In this document: positions 16,546 through 27,814 of the stretch, in pieces | Layout of the letters: every line of letters starts with the position of its first letter | Position numbering within the stretch: position 1 is the first letter of the stretch | From: Rhodococcus koreensis | Lineage (GTDB): Bacteria > Actinomycetota > Actinomycetes > Mycobacteriales > Mycobacteriaceae | Direction of reading: 5' to 3' | Assembly: GCF_900105905.1 (NCBI RefSeq) | Contig: NZ_FNSV01000005.1 | Location: forward strand, 3,162,001-3,226,000 | DNA length: 64,000 nt | Translations under genes and position numbers: made by a program | The notes under the pieces: generated by a model | The model's database searches: none | The model's input: only the letters and a program-made list of their open reading frames with translations | What the model was told of the DNA's origin: nothing

Positions 16546-18495
16546 ATGACCACGGCTCAGCGCTCCGGCATCGACCTCACCCACCTCGACAGTGACACCC
16601 GCGCTCAGGACGACCTGTTCGTCCACGTGAACGGCAAGTGGATCGACGACTACGAGATTCCCGCGGACCGGGCGATCGACGGCGCGTTCCGCACGCTCTA
16701 CGACAAGGCCGAGGTCGACGTCCAGAACATCATCGAGGAGGCGGCGGGCTCCGGCGCGGCCCCGGGAACCGACGCACAGCGCATCGGCGATCTGTACGGC
16801 AGCTTCATGGACGCGGATGTCGTGGAGGCGGCGGGGCTCGCTCCGATCGCCGGGGAGCTCGCCGACGTGGCCTCGGCCGCCGACCGCTCCGCCCTCGCCG
16901 CCGTCATCGGCCGCCTGCAGCGCACGGGGGTCGGCGGCGCCGTCGGTCACTACGTCGACACGGACGCCAAGAACTCCGCGCGCTACCTCGTGCACTTCAG
17001 CCAGGCCGGCATCGGGCTGCCCGACGAGTCGTATTACCGCCAGGACGATCACGCGGAGATCCGCACCGCGTACGTGGAGCACATCGCGAAGATGTTCGCC
17101 CTCGCCGGTGTCGACTACGACGCGCAGCGTGTGTTCGATCTGGAAACGAAGATCGCGGCAGGCCATTGGGACGTCGTGAAGCGTCGCGACGCCGAGCTGA
17201 GCTACAACCTGCTCACCCTCGACCAGCTGCCTGCCGGGTTGGACTGGTCTTCGTGGATCGGCGCGCTCGGGGGCACGTCGGAGCAGTTCGCCGAGATCGT
17301 GGTCCGCCAGCCCGACTACCTCACCACCCTGACCGGGCTGTGGACGTCCGAGGACCTCGACGATTGGAAGGCGTGGGCGACGTGGAACGTCATCCGCTCC
17401 CGCGCCCCGTATCTCACCGAGGCGCTGGTCGAGGAGAATTTCGCGTTCTACGGGAAGACGCTGACCGGCGCCGAGGAGATTCGTGAGCGCTGGAAGCGCG
17501 GCGTGTCCCTGGTGCAGGATCTGCTGGGCGAGGCTGTCGGCAAGCTGTACGTCGAGCGGCACTTCCCGGCGGACGCGAAGGCCCGCATGCAGGAACTCGT
17601 CGCGAATCTGCAGGAGGCGTACCGGCGCAACATCTCCGACCTGGACTGGATGAGCCCGGAGACCCGGCAGGCGGCGCTCCGCAAGCTGGAGAAGTTCACG
17701 CCGAAGATCGGGTACCCAGACAAGTGGCGCGACTACTCGGCCGTCACCATCTCCCGCGACGACCTGGTCGGCAACTACCGCAGCGGCTACGCGGCGGAGT
17801 ACGACCGCGATCTCGCGAAGCTCGGCGGCCCGGTCGACCGCGACGAGTGGTTCATGACACCGCAGACGGTCAACGCCTACTACAACCCGGGCATGAACGA
17901 AATCGTGTTCCCCGCAGCCATTCTGCAGCCGCCGTTCTTCGACGCCGCGGCCGACGACGCCGCCAACTACGGCGGGATCGGCGCCGTCATCGGTCACGAG
18001 ATCGGCCACGGCTTCGACGATCAGGGCGCCAAGTACGACGGCGACGGCAACATGATCGACTGGTGGACCGACGACGACCGGACCGAATTCGGCAAGCGCA
18101 CGAAGGCGCTGATCGAGCAGTACAACGCGTTCGAACCAAAGGCGCTGCCCGGGCACACGGTGAACGGCGAGTTCACGATCGGGGAGAACATCGGCGACCT
18201 CGGTGGCCTGTCCATCGCCATCGCCGCGTACCGGATCGCGACGGACGGGTCCGAGCCGGAGGTCCTCGACGGCCTGACCGGGATCCAGCGGGTGTTCTTC
18301 GGCTGGGCGCAGGTGTGGCGCACCAAGGCCCGGGACGCGGAGGCGCTCCGCCGGCTCGCCGTCGACCCGCACTCGCCGCCGGAGTTCCGCTGCAACGGCG
18401 TGATCCGCAACCTGGACACGTTCCACGACGCGTTCGACGTCCAGCCCGGTGACGCCCTGTATCTGGATCCCAGCGAGCGCGTCAAGATCTGGTAG
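16546..18495 (+). CDS. M13 family (neprilysin/PepO-like) zinc metallopeptidase
   Basis: A 649-residue M13 peptidase. Zinc site VIGHEIGHGFDDQGAKYDGDGNM (key HExxH near residue 484) and the third ligand in GENIGDLGG near residue 545; the C-terminal RCNGVIRNLDTFHDAFDVQPGD is also characteristic. No signal peptide, so probably cytoplasmic, unlike mammalian family members. I chose ATG 16546 with AAGG upstream over the frame start at 16504. It is convergent with ugpC, with 5 bases between the stops. Confidence 0.92.
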   Translation: MTTAQRSGIDLTHLDSDTRAQDDLFVHVNGKWIDDYEIPADRAIDGAFRTLYDKAEVDVQNIIEEAAGSGAAPGTDAQRIGDLYGSFMDADVVEAAGLAPIAGELADVASAADRSALAAVIGRLQRTGVGGAVGHYVDTDAKNSARYLVHFSQAGIGLPDESYYRQDDHAEIRTAYVEHIAKMFALAGVDYDAQRVFDLETKIAAGHWDVVKRRDAELSYNLLTLDQLPAGLDWSSWIGALGGTSEQFAEIVVRQPDYLTTLTGLWTSEDLDDWKAWATWNVIRSRAPYLTEALVEENFAFYGKTLTGAEEIRERWKRGVSLVQDLLGEAVGKLYVERHFPADAKARMQELVANLQEAYRRNISDLDWMSPETRQAALRKLEKFTPKIGYPDKWRDYSAVTISRDDLVGNYRSGYAAEYDRDLAKLGGPVDRDEWFMTPQTVNAYYNPGMNEIVFPAAILQPPFFDAAADDAANYGGIGAVIGHEIGHGFDDQGAKYDGDGNMIDWWTDDDRTEFGKRTKALIEQYNAFEPKALPGHTVNGEFTIGENIGDLGGLSIAIAAYRIATDGSEPEVLDGLTGIQRVFFGWAQVWRTKARDAEALRRLAVDPHSPPEFRCNGVIRNLDTFHDAFDVQPGDALYLDPSERVKIW

Positions 18496-18500
18496 CGCGG

Positions 18501-19565
18501 CTACCCCAGACGGTCGCCCGTCGCCGCGGAGAAGAAGTACACCTCGCCGGGCTTCGGCTGCAGGTGCAACCTCTCCCCCGCGGCGACGGTGCGGGTGCGG
18601 TCCACCCGCACCACCACCTTCCCGGACGTGCCGGACGCGTACACGAACGACTCGGCACCGAGTTCCTCGAGCAGGTCGGTCTCGACGGTGTACGAGTCCT
18701 TGCGCCACGACCCGACCAGCGTCCACGACTCCGGTCGCACTCCGACGATCACGGAGCCGTCCCCGATCGCCGAGTGCGGCACGGGAATACGCAGTTCGCC
18801 CAGTTCGGCGACACCGTCCCGGATCGGGGTGTCCATGAGGTTCATGCCCGGGGAGCCGATGAACCCGGCGACGAACGTGTTGACCGGGTTGTCGTACAGA
18901 TCTCGTGGCCGGGCGACCTGCTGGAGGCGGCCGGCCTGCATGACCGCCACCCGGTCGCCCATCGTCATGGCCTCCACCTGGTCGTGGGTGACGTACACGG
19001 TGGTCGTGCCGAGCCTGCGCTGCAGCCCCGCGATCTGCGAGCGGGTACTCACCCGCAGCGTGGCGTCGAGGTTGCTCAGCGGTTCGTCCATGCAAAACAC
19101 CTTGGGGTGCCGCACGATGGCGCGGCCCATCGCGACCCGTTGGCGTTGCCCGCCGGACAGTTTCGCCGGTTTGCGACCGAGCAGCGGTTCGAGTTCGAGC
19201 ATCCGCGCCGCTTCCAGCACCCGCGCGGTGCGTTCCACCTTTCCGACGCCGGCATTGCGGAGCGCGAACCCCATGTTGTCGGCGACGGTCATGTTCGGGT
19301 ACAGCGCGTAGCTCTGGAACACCATGGCCACGTCCCGCGCTCGGGGCGGCAGCGCGGTGACGTCGGCGCCGCCGATCTCGATGCGGCCGGCCTCGACGGC
19401 TTCGAGGCCGGCCAGCATCCGCAGGCTCGTCGACTTACCGCACCCGGACGGACCCACGAGAACGAGGAACTCGCCGTCCGCGATGTCGAGGTCCAGCCGA
19501 TCGACCGCGGGTCGGTCGGCTCCGGAATAGCGGTGCGTGACACCCGCGAACTGCACGTTGGCCAT
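18501..19565 (-). CDS. ugpC: ABC transporter ATP-binding protein UgpC
   Basis: A 354-residue MalK/UgpC-type ATPase: Walker A GPSGCGKST near residue 38, Q-loop VFQSYALYP, signature LSGGQRQRVAMGRA near 134, Walker B VFCMDEPLSNLDA and switch His in VTHDQVEAM, followed by the OB-like C-terminal regulatory domain (about 240-354). It powers the permeases UgpA/UgpE encoded upstream and is the last gene of ugpA-E-B-C, the same order as in Mycobacterium tuberculosis. Confidence 0.92.
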   Translation of the reverse strand: MANVQFAGVTHRYSGADRPAVDRLDLDIADGEFLVLVGPSGCGKSTSLRMLAGLEAVEAGRIEIGGADVTALPPRARDVAMVFQSYALYPNMTVADNMGFALRNAGVGKVERTARVLEAARMLELEPLLGRKPAKLSGGQRQRVAMGRAIVRHPKVFCMDEPLSNLDATLRVSTRSQIAGLQRRLGTTTVYVTHDQVEAMTMGDRVAVMQAGRLQQVARPRDLYDNPVNTFVAGFIGSPGMNLMDTPIRDGVAELGELRIPVPHSAIGDGSVIVGVRPESWTLVGSWRKDSYTVETDLLEELGAESFVYASGTSGKVVVRVDRTRTVAAGERLHLQPKPGEVYFFSAATGDRLG

Positions 19566-19582
19566 GGATGTTCCTTCTCCTC

Positions 19583-20902
19583 CTACTGGGGCAGTTTGGG
19601 GGTGATCTGGCGGTCGACGATCTGCTGGAGTTGCTCCCCGACACCGGCGAAGGTCGTCGCCACGTCCGCGTTCTGCAGCGCGATCTGTTCGAGTCCGGTG
19701 CCGATGATCTGGTCGCCGCCGGGCACGAACACCCGGGCGTAGTCCTGCGATCGGGTCTTCGCGAGCTGGTCGACGGCGGTGCGCGCGTTGGGGTTCGCGT
19801 CCAGGTACGCCTTCATGGCCGGGTCCTCGACCGCAGATTTACGGACCGGCATGTACCCGACGTTCTGCGAGAAGTACGCGGTGTTCTCGCGGTTGGTCAC
19901 GAAGTCGATGAACGTGAGCGCATTCTTCTTCCGCTCGTCGGAGATTCGCGCCGGAATCGCGAGACCCGCGCCGCCGGTCGGGCAGCCCGGCGCGCCCGAC
20001 GCGGGGAGGAAGGCGGTGCCGAAGTCGAACGCGGCCGACTTGGTGATCCCCGACAGGTCGCCGGTCGAGGCGATCGTCGACGCGAGGATGCCCGCCCCGA
20101 ACTCGTTGGCGATGTCGCTCGACACGGCCGCGTATTTCTTCGTGTGGATCATGTTCTTCAGGAAGGTCCCCGCGGCGAGGGTCTTCTCGTCGCCGAACTT
20201 CAGGTCCCATTGGTCCGAGTACGCCCCGCCGAACGTCCAGACCGGTCCCTCGAACGTCCAGCCGAGGTAATTCTTGGCATCGCCCCAGCCGTGGGCCAGC
20301 TTGCCGCCGCCGATCACCCGCTGCAGTTCGGGACCCCACTCGTCGAACTCCTGCCAGGTGGCGGGACCGCGGTCGGGCAGACCGGCCTGCGCCCAGACCT
20401 GCTTGTTGTAGTAGAACAGCGGCGTCGACCGCGCGTACGGGAGGGCGTAGTGCTTCCCCTGGAACAGGTAGTCGGCGAGCAGCGAGTCGACGTAGTCGGA
20501 GGTGTCGACCCCCACGTCACCGAACAGCCCGTCGAGCGGTTCGACAGCACCGGTCAGCGCGTAGTTGAACCACCACACGTCCGACAACACCACGACGTCC
20601 GGCAGTGCGCCGCCCGACAGTGCCGCGTTGAACTTCTGCGACACCTCCTCGTAGTTCTTCCCGGCGTCCACGAGGTCGACGGTGAGGTGGGGGTGTGTCG
20701 CCTGGAAACGGTTGATCAGCTCACGTTCGACGTCCTGGGACTTGCCCGGGTGGTTGGACCAGAACGTGATGGTGTTCGGGTCCCCCGCCGCCCCGGACGC
20801 CGCCGACGAGCCCGAACCCGAGCCCGCGCAGGCCGTGAGCGCCGCACCGGCGGCCACCGCGCCCGCGAGCCCGAGGAATCCCCGGCGATTCATCCGATTC
20901 AT
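19583..20902 (-). CDS. ugpB: ABC transporter substrate-binding lipoprotein UgpB
   Basis: A 439-residue family 1 solute-binding lipoprotein with a Tat/lipoprotein signal (MNRMNRRGFLGLAG and lipobox ALTAC). The mature part closely resembles mycobacterial UgpB as I recall it: NTITFWSNHPGKS, LPYARSTPLFYYNK, GGAYSDQWDL, PTGGAGLAIPA. The mycobacterial protein binds glycerophosphocholine, so glycerophosphodiesters or glycerol-3-phosphate are the likely ligands. GAGGAG lies before ATG 20902. Confidence 0.9.
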   Translation of the reverse strand: MNRMNRRGFLGLAGAVAAGAALTACAGSGSGSSAASGAAGDPNTITFWSNHPGKSQDVERELINRFQATHPHLTVDLVDAGKNYEEVSQKFNAALSGGALPDVVVLSDVWWFNYALTGAVEPLDGLFGDVGVDTSDYVDSLLADYLFQGKHYALPYARSTPLFYYNKQVWAQAGLPDRGPATWQEFDEWGPELQRVIGGGKLAHGWGDAKNYLGWTFEGPVWTFGGAYSDQWDLKFGDEKTLAAGTFLKNMIHTKKYAAVSSDIANEFGAGILASTIASTGDLSGITKSAAFDFGTAFLPASGAPGCPTGGAGLAIPARISDERKKNALTFIDFVTNRENTAYFSQNVGYMPVRKSAVEDPAMKAYLDANPNARTAVDQLAKTRSQDYARVFVPGGDQIIGTGLEQIALQNADVATTFAGVGEQLQQIVDRQITPKLPQ

Positions 20903-20919
20903 GTCTCTCCTCGTGTCCG

Positions 20920-21819
20920 CTATCCCTTGACCGCACCCGACGTGAGGCCCTTGATCATGTGCCGTTGCAGCACAAGGAAAACCGCGAGGATCGGCAGCAT
21001 CGTGAGCACCGTCCCCGCCATGACCGGACCCCAGTCGGTGAGCCCGTCGTTGTTCTGCAGCTGGGTCAGCCCGATCGGCAGCGGCGCGACGGACGCGTCG
21101 TCGGCCATCAGGAACGGCCACAGGTATTCGTTCCATTCGGTGACGACGGTGATGATCGCGAACGCCACCATGGTGGGGCCGGACACCGGCAGGACCACCC
21201 GCCACAGCAACCGGGCATGGCCGGCGCCGTCCATCCGGGCGGCCTCGATGATCTCGGTGGGTATCGACAGGAAGTGGTTGCGCATCAGGAACGTTCCGAA
21301 CGCAACTCCCGCGAGCGGAACGATGATGCCGTGGAAACTGTTCCGCCAACCCCATTCGGCGACGAGGGCGTAATTCGAGATGACGGTGATCTGGTTGGGC
21401 ACCATCAACGCGGCGATGATGCCGAGGAATACGACGTTCTTGCCCGGGAACCGCAGGAACACCAGACCGTAGGCGCTGAGGACGCCGAGTGTGAACTTCA
21501 CGGCGGACAGCACTCCGGTGATGATCACCGAGTTGCGCAGGAACGTCCAGAACGGCACCGACGTGGTGGCCTCCGCATAGTTCTCGGGGTGAAAGGTACC
21601 GGGCCACCACGTGACCGGAAGGGTGTAGATGTCGGGGCGATCCTTGAACGACGTCATCACGATCCAGTACAGCGGCAGGGCAACCGTCACCAGCACGGCC
21701 ACCATCGCGGCGTAGCCCAGCGCCGTCACGAGCGCTTCCCGCCGGCGGTGGTCGCGGGCCGCGTCCGCCGTCGCCGGCACCTCCGTGCTGCGCCGCTCGC
21801 GCACGGCTCCCGCGGTCAC
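20920..21819 (-). CDS. ugpE: ABC transporter permease UgpE
   Basis: A 299-residue MalG/UgpE-type inner-membrane permease with six predicted helices and the EAA loop EIIEAARMDGAGHARLLWRVVLP near residues 190-212. I chose GTG 21819, which overlaps the UgpA stop (GTGA); no better start exists before the first helix. Its stop lies 17 bases before the ugpB start. Confidence 0.88.
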   Translation of the reverse strand: MTAGAVRERRSTEVPATADAARDHRRREALVTALGYAAMVAVLVTVALPLYWIVMTSFKDRPDIYTLPVTWWPGTFHPENYAEATTSVPFWTFLRNSVIITGVLSAVKFTLGVLSAYGLVFLRFPGKNVVFLGIIAALMVPNQITVISNYALVAEWGWRNSFHGIIVPLAGVAFGTFLMRNHFLSIPTEIIEAARMDGAGHARLLWRVVLPVSGPTMVAFAIITVVTEWNEYLWPFLMADDASVAPLPIGLTQLQNNDGLTDWGPVMAGTVLTMLPILAVFLVLQRHMIKGLTSGAVKG

Positions 21820-22748
21820 CGGCCGTCCCCGCGATCCATGATCCGCACCTGGTAGACGGTGATTCCGAGCAGGACCAGGAACATGATGGTGGCGACGGTG
21901 GCCCCGTACCCGGCCCGGAAGTTGCGGAACGACTCGTTGTAGACCTGGTAGACCATCGTGGTGGTGCCGGTGCCGAGCGGACCGCCCCTGGTCATCACGT
22001 TGATGATGTCGAACACCTGAAGCGAGCCCAGCATCACCGTGATCGAGAGGAAGTAGGTGGTCGGACGCAACTGCGGGAGAACGACCCGGCGGAACGTCGT
22101 CCACCCGCTCGCCCCGTCGATCTCCGCGGCCTCCGCCAGTTCGCGTCGCGTACCCTGCAGTGCCGCAAGGTAGATCACGAACGTGTAGCCGAGGTTCTTC
22201 CACATATAGGTGACCGTGACCATGACCAGCGCCCAGTGCGGATCCTGGTAGAAGTCGGGCACGGAGTCGACCCCGACGCGGTGCAGGAGGTCCTGGATCA
22301 GCCCGAACCGGGGATCGAACACGAACTGGAACGCCACCCCGATCGCGGCGCCCGAGATGACGAACGGCGCGAAGATCGCGGATCGAACAAGGTTGCGACC
22401 GTGCAGCTTACGGTCCAGCAGCACGGCGAGCGCGAGACCGGCGACCATCGATCCCACCACGGTCGCGGTCGTGAACACGACGGTATTGCCGACGATCTGC
22501 CAGGTGTCGGGGCGGCTCCACCACTCGCGGTAGTTGCCCAGGCCGACGAACGTGGCGGCGGGGTCGGCGATGTTCCAGTCGAAGAACGACAGCCGGATGT
22601 TGTCGACCAGCGGGCGGTAGGTGAACAGGACGAGCAGAACCAGATTGGGGCCCACCAGCGCCGCGAACAGCGCGTAGTCCCGCCACGGACGCCCGAGGAA
22701 CCCCTGCTTTCCCGGCGACGGCAGGGTTCGTTCCGGACTCGATCTCAC
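21816..22748 (-). CDS. ugpA: ABC transporter permease UgpA
   Basis: A MalF/UgpA-type permease (310 residues from GTG 22748) with six helices and the EAA loop LAEAAEIDGASGWTTFRRVVLPQ. First gene of the ugpAEBC operon. The frame is open to GTG 22802, but that codon lies inside the hairpin that ends the upstream gene, so I prefer the internal start; neither has a clear Shine-Dalgarno. Confidence 0.85.
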   Translation of the reverse strand: MRSSPERTLPSPGKQGFLGRPWRDYALFAALVGPNLVLLVLFTYRPLVDNIRLSFFDWNIADPAATFVGLGNYREWWSRPDTWQIVGNTVVFTTATVVGSMVAGLALAVLLDRKLHGRNLVRSAIFAPFVISGAAIGVAFQFVFDPRFGLIQDLLHRVGVDSVPDFYQDPHWALVMVTVTYMWKNLGYTFVIYLAALQGTRRELAEAAEIDGASGWTTFRRVVLPQLRPTTYFLSITVMLGSLQVFDIINVMTRGGPLGTGTTTMVYQVYNESFRNFRAGYGATVATIMFLVLLGITVYQVRIMDRGDGR

Positions 22749-22789
22749 TGCGGCAGTCTGACGACCGATTACGAATAGCCGGTAAATTG

Positions 22790-22823
22790 CCGTAGCCCGC
22801 ACATTGAACTGTGCGGGCTACGG
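22790..22823 (-). terminator. Hairpin terminator of the L,D-transpeptidase gene
   Basis: A perfect 13-bp inverted repeat (22790-22802 and 22811-22823, arm CCGTAGCCCGCAC read on the minus strand) with an 8-base loop, 22 bases after the L,D-transpeptidase stop. Downstream on the minus strand is CAATTTACC, a weak T-run. Confidence 0.75.
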
Positions 22824-22844
22824 GAAGAACTGGTCGGAGCAGGG

Positions 22845-23765
22845 TCAGCGGTTCCAGTCGCCGAGACCGTCGGAGCCGTTCAGCACGCCGCCCGCGGTGT
22901 TCTGCACGACGACGGCGTCACCCTTCTTCGAGTTCTCGTAGAACCACTTGGCGTCCTCGGTGCTGACGTTGAGGCAGCCGTGGCTGACGTTCGTGTTGCC
23001 CTGGGCGTTCACCGACCACGGCGCGGCGTGGACGAAGATGCCGCTGTACGACATGCGGGTGGCGTACTCGACGTACGTGCGGTAGCCCTCGGCGGAGTCG
23101 ACCGGGACCCCGTACGTGGAGGAGTCCATGTACATGTCACGGAACTTGTCGCCGATGATGTACGTGCCGTTCGGCGTCTCGTGATCAACCTTGCCCATCG
23201 ACGTCGGCATGGTCTTGACCACCTCGCCGTTGCGGGTGACGGTGATCTGCTTGGTGTTGTCGTCGGCGGTCGCGACGAACGCGTCACCGATGGTGAACGT
23301 GGAGTGCGCGTCGCCGGCGTCCACGGTGACCTCGGTGTTCGCGGGCCAGAACTCGGTGGGCTTCCAGCGCACCTGGCTGTCGTTGATCCAGTAGAAGCCA
23401 CCCTCGACCGGCTGGCTGGTGGTGACCTTGATGGCCTTCTCGGCGGCGGCGCGGTCGCCGATGGCCTCATTGAAGCGGATGATCACCGGTTGCGCGACAC
23501 CCACGACCTCGCCCGCACCCGGGTTGAGGGACGGGGCCGAGAAGTTCGCCGGCGCCGGCGCCGGTTCGGGCAGCGGGAGCTGCGGCGCGCCGGGCAGACC
23601 GGGCAGGGTGGGAAGACTCGGAATCTCCGGTCCACCGGGAAAGAGCGGCGCGGCCTGTGCGGCCCCGGCCAGCGCAGTTCCGGAGACGACGGCCCCGGTC
23701 AGTGCGACAGCGACGCGTGACGACCAGTGCTTGTTCCTGGAAGAACCGATTCCTGACTTGCCCAT
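22845..23765 (-). CDS. L,D-transpeptidase (YkuD) with N-terminal Ig-like domain
   Basis: A 306-residue exported protein: signal peptide with hydrophobic VAVALTGAVVSGTALAGAAQA, a Pro-rich linker, an Ig-like domain (about 75-165) and the catalytic YkuD domain with IFVHAAPWSVNAQG and SHGCLNVS (nucleophile Cys near residue 265). It resembles mycobacterial LdtMt2 and would form 3-3 peptidoglycan cross-links. ATG 23765 is chosen because MGKSGIGSSRN starts a normal signal peptide; the open frame to 23795 adds a charged tail without support. Monocistronic, with its own terminator. Confidence 0.9.
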   Translation of the reverse strand: MGKSGIGSSRNKHWSSRVAVALTGAVVSGTALAGAAQAAPLFPGGPEIPSLPTLPGLPGAPQLPLPEPAPAPANFSAPSLNPGAGEVVGVAQPVIIRFNEAIGDRAAAEKAIKVTTSQPVEGGFYWINDSQVRWKPTEFWPANTEVTVDAGDAHSTFTIGDAFVATADDNTKQITVTRNGEVVKTMPTSMGKVDHETPNGTYIIGDKFRDMYMDSSTYGVPVDSAEGYRTYVEYATRMSYSGIFVHAAPWSVNAQGNTNVSHGCLNVSTEDAKWFYENSKKGDAVVVQNTAGGVLNGSDGLGDWNR

Positions 23766-23934
23766 ATGACCACTCTCGTTCGACGACGTGTACACCGCGC
23801 GTCCCCGACGGACCTATCAATCGCGCACTGCCATTAACACACATCATCCGGCCGCGAGCAATTTGCCCGCAATCGTTGCCGCTCCGCGGCCTGCGGGCGG
23901 TCGGTGTCACCGAGTGGTCAAGAAGCGCTCACGA

Positions 23935-25614
<1,680 letters not shown>

Positions 25615-25667
25615 GGTTCTCCCCTACCTGAGTACGCGCAGTCCGAAGTCGAGATATGACCCCAGAC

Positions 25668-25681
25668 TATAACGTGTTCCA
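25668..25681. promoter_or_regulatory. KstR-like operator upstream of fprB
   Basis: TATAACGTGTTCCA fits the published KstR pattern TNNAACNNGTTNNA at every fixed position and contains the common core AACGTGTTC. KstR represses sterol catabolism genes in Rhodococcus and Mycobacterium. It is placed 54 bp upstream of the fprB ATG, within the expected promoter range. Confidence 0.5.
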
Positions 25682-25707
25682 CTTTTGTGCGAGAACCGTG
25701 CGCGAGG

Positions 25708-25929
25708 TCAGACCGCGTCGCCCGGCTCTACCCGGAATCCGACCTTCACCGTGACCTGGTAGTGCGCGATGGCGCCGTTTTCGACGTGGCCCCTGGTCTC
25801 GACGACCTCGAACCACTCGACGTTCCGCACGGTGTCGTTGGTCCGCGCGATCGCGTTCTTGATGGCCTGATCGGTGCTGTCGCTCGACGAACCGACGACC
25901 TCGACAACTCGGTACACGTGATCACTCAT
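25708..25929 (-). CDS. Dodecin (flavin-storage protein)
   Basis: A 73-residue dodecin: MSDHVYRVVEVVGSSSDSTD, AIKNAIARTNDTVRNVEWFEV (flavin-stacking Trp) and the closing YQVTVKVGFRVE strand. Dodecins form hollow dodecamers that bind FMN, riboflavin or CoA. It starts 18 bases after the serine hydrolase stop, so the two may be cotranscribed. Confidence 0.92.
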   Translation of the reverse strand: MSDHVYRVVEVVGSSSDSTDQAIKNAIARTNDTVRNVEWFEVVETRGHVENGAIAHYQVTVKVGFRVEPGDAV

Positions 25930-25947
25930 CGGGATTCCTTTCGTGGG

Positions 25948-27153
25948 TTACTTGCCGTTCCGGACGATCGCCTGTGCCTCGACACCGAGCCGGGCCAGAC
26001 GAAGATCACCGAGAGCCGTGAGGGAACTGCCGAGGCGGTTGGTGACGAACCCCAGCGACAGTCCGCTGTCGAGGTCCGCGTAGGCGCCGGACCCGCCGAC
26101 CCCGTAGTGCCCGATCGCGTTCCGTGGTTGTTCCCGGGACGCGAAGATCGGCCGGTGGTAGCCGAGCGACCACAGCGGCCGGATACCGAGGACGTAGTCG
26201 CGGTCGCGGGTCTGCACCTCCGACATCCGCGCGATGGTCGACTTGCGCAGGAACCGGCGTCCGTCCAGCCTGCCCCCGTTCGCGATGGCGCCGTACATCC
26301 GCGCGAGCGCCCGCGCACTGAACACACCGTTCCAGCCGGGCATCACCGCGTCGTGCACCGCCGGGTTCCGCACCAGCGCGTCGAATCCCTGCGGCATCGC
26401 CGCCTCGGCCAGCCCGCGGGTAGGGCCGACGAGCGAGAGCACATTCGAGGTGAGCTCCCAGTTGAGTCCGGCCGGGTTGATGTGCGGGAACAGCTTCGCG
26501 ATCCGTGGACGGTGCTGTCCGGGAACCTGATACCAGAAGTCGTCGACACCGAGCGGTCCCGCGATCTCGTCCTGCACGACCTGGACGAACGGTTTTCCGG
26601 TGACGCGGGCGATCAGCTCGGCCACCAGCCACCCGTAGGTGACGGCGTGATACCCGGGGCCGCGCAGCCTGCGCGGATCCGCCGGGGCCGCCGCGAGGGC
26701 CTCCACGACGGCGTCGTATTCGAGGAGATCGAGCGGGCTCCGCATCAGCCCCCGGACCTTGTGCAGTCCGGCCCGGTGGGTGAGGACGTCGCGGACGGTG
26801 ATGTCGCCCTTGCCTGCCGCACCGAATTCGGGCCAGTAGCGTGCCACGGGCGCGTCGTAGTCGATCAGCCGGCGTTCGGCGAGCCGGTGGACGACCGTGC
26901 TGGCCACGCCTTTTCCGGTCGAGAACGACAGTGCGACGGTGTCGCGGTCCCAGCGGCGGTCGCGGTCTGCCCAGCCCGCCCAGATGTCGAGGACCTTCTC
27001 GCCCCGGAAGTACGCGGTGAGTGCCCCGCCGCCGTGCTGAGGTTGCCGGTACATCGCGAAGAACCGGTCGGCGAGCGGCAGGAACCGCGGATCGACGTGC
27101 AGTTCCGTCCGTGGCACGGACGCGGGCCGGGATACTCGAACGCTGGTCGTCAT
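25948..27153 (-). CDS. Serine hydrolase, beta-lactamase/EstB family
   Basis: A 401-residue class C beta-lactamase-like hydrolase. The SxxK pair is in LSFSTGKGVAST near residue 79, the Tyr of the YxN-equivalent lies in the YHAVTYGWL stretch, and HYGVGGSGA takes the KTG-like place near the C-terminus. No signal peptide, so a cytoplasmic esterase is more likely than a beta-lactamase or DD-peptidase. Promoter in 27154-27245. Confidence 0.85.
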   Translation of the reverse strand: MTTSVRVSRPASVPRTELHVDPRFLPLADRFFAMYRQPQHGGGALTAYFRGEKVLDIWAGWADRDRRWDRDTVALSFSTGKGVASTVVHRLAERRLIDYDAPVARYWPEFGAAGKGDITVRDVLTHRAGLHKVRGLMRSPLDLLEYDAVVEALAAAPADPRRLRGPGYHAVTYGWLVAELIARVTGKPFVQVVQDEIAGPLGVDDFWYQVPGQHRPRIAKLFPHINPAGLNWELTSNVLSLVGPTRGLAEAAMPQGFDALVRNPAVHDAVMPGWNGVFSARALARMYGAIANGGRLDGRRFLRKSTIARMSEVQTRDRDYVLGIRPLWSLGYHRPIFASREQPRNAIGHYGVGGSGAYADLDSGLSLGFVTNRLGSSLTALGDLRLARLGVEAQAIVRNGK

Positions 27154-27171
27154 CGACCACCTCCGATCTCG

Positions 27172-27192
27172 CTGCCGTAAGTCCTACGGCAG
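27172..27192. other. Short inverted repeat upstream of the serine hydrolase
   Basis: CTGCCGTA-AGTCC-TACGGCAG, an 8-bp perfect inverted repeat between the secreted-protein stop (27246) and the hydrolase start (27153), both on the minus strand. It could be the terminator of the former or an operator of the latter. Confidence 0.45.
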
Positions 27193-27245
27193 TGCGTCAG
27201 CCCATTGTGACTACCGTCACCATACGACGCGGACCGGGGTGCCGT

Positions 27246-27761
27246 TCAGGGAAGCCGCCACACAGTTATGCCGTCGCTCAGACATGCTTGACCTGCAAGG
27301 AAATTGATGGCCAGCGAGGGACCGGCCGCGCACACCACGCCTTTGGCCGGATCCGCGACGAGCGCCTGCCCACCGGGACCGCTCAGCACCAGCGCCGGGC
27401 CGACGCTGTCGACCGTTCCGATTGCGACGCTCTCGGGCCCGACCGCGACCGCCGCGACGACACCGCGGCGTGCCTCTGCCGCGCCGACACCGCCGCCCAG
27501 TCCGGCGCCGAGCGCCGCTCCCGCGTGGGCCGCGTCGGCGAAACCGACACCGTCGGTGCCGAAGGCCGCCGAATTGCTGCTGGTGTCGGCATTGGCCCCG
27601 CACGCGGTGCGGTCGACGACCGTCGTGTGACCCCTGCCCGGTGGTGACACACAGGAGAGGGAGACGGCCGACGCGGTGGCCGGCGCGATCAGCAGAGTCC
27701 CGAATGCCGTCGCGACGACACCGAGGACGATTCCGGCAGTACGAACCGTCTTACGTTCCAT
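27246..27761 (-). CDS. Secreted hypothetical protein
   Basis: A 171-residue protein with a Sec signal peptide (TAGIVLGVVATAFGTLLIAPATASA, cleavage near residue 32) and a Gly/Ala/Val-rich mature part with four Cys (SLSCVSPPGRG, DRTACGANA, GVVCAAGPS, GQACLSDG), probably two disulfides. It ends in WRLP. Similar small exported proteins of unknown function occur in Mycobacterium and Rhodococcus (the DUF6764 group, from memory). Monocistronic. Confidence 0.72.
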   Translation of the reverse strand: MERKTVRTAGIVLGVVATAFGTLLIAPATASAVSLSCVSPPGRGHTTVVDRTACGANADTSSNSAAFGTDGVGFADAAHAGAALGAGLGGGVGAAEARRGVVAAVAVGPESVAIGTVDSVGPALVLSGPGGQALVADPAKGVVCAAGPSLAINFLAGQACLSDGITVWRLP

Positions 27762-27814
27762 GGCGACCTCACATTGTTCCCGACCCGACCGTCCCGAGCC
27801 TACGTGAGCGCCGG

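Noticed and set aside
22749..22802. Longer UgpA start at GTG 22802
   Set aside because: That codon lies inside the hairpin that ends the L,D-transpeptidase transcript and has no Shine-Dalgarno.
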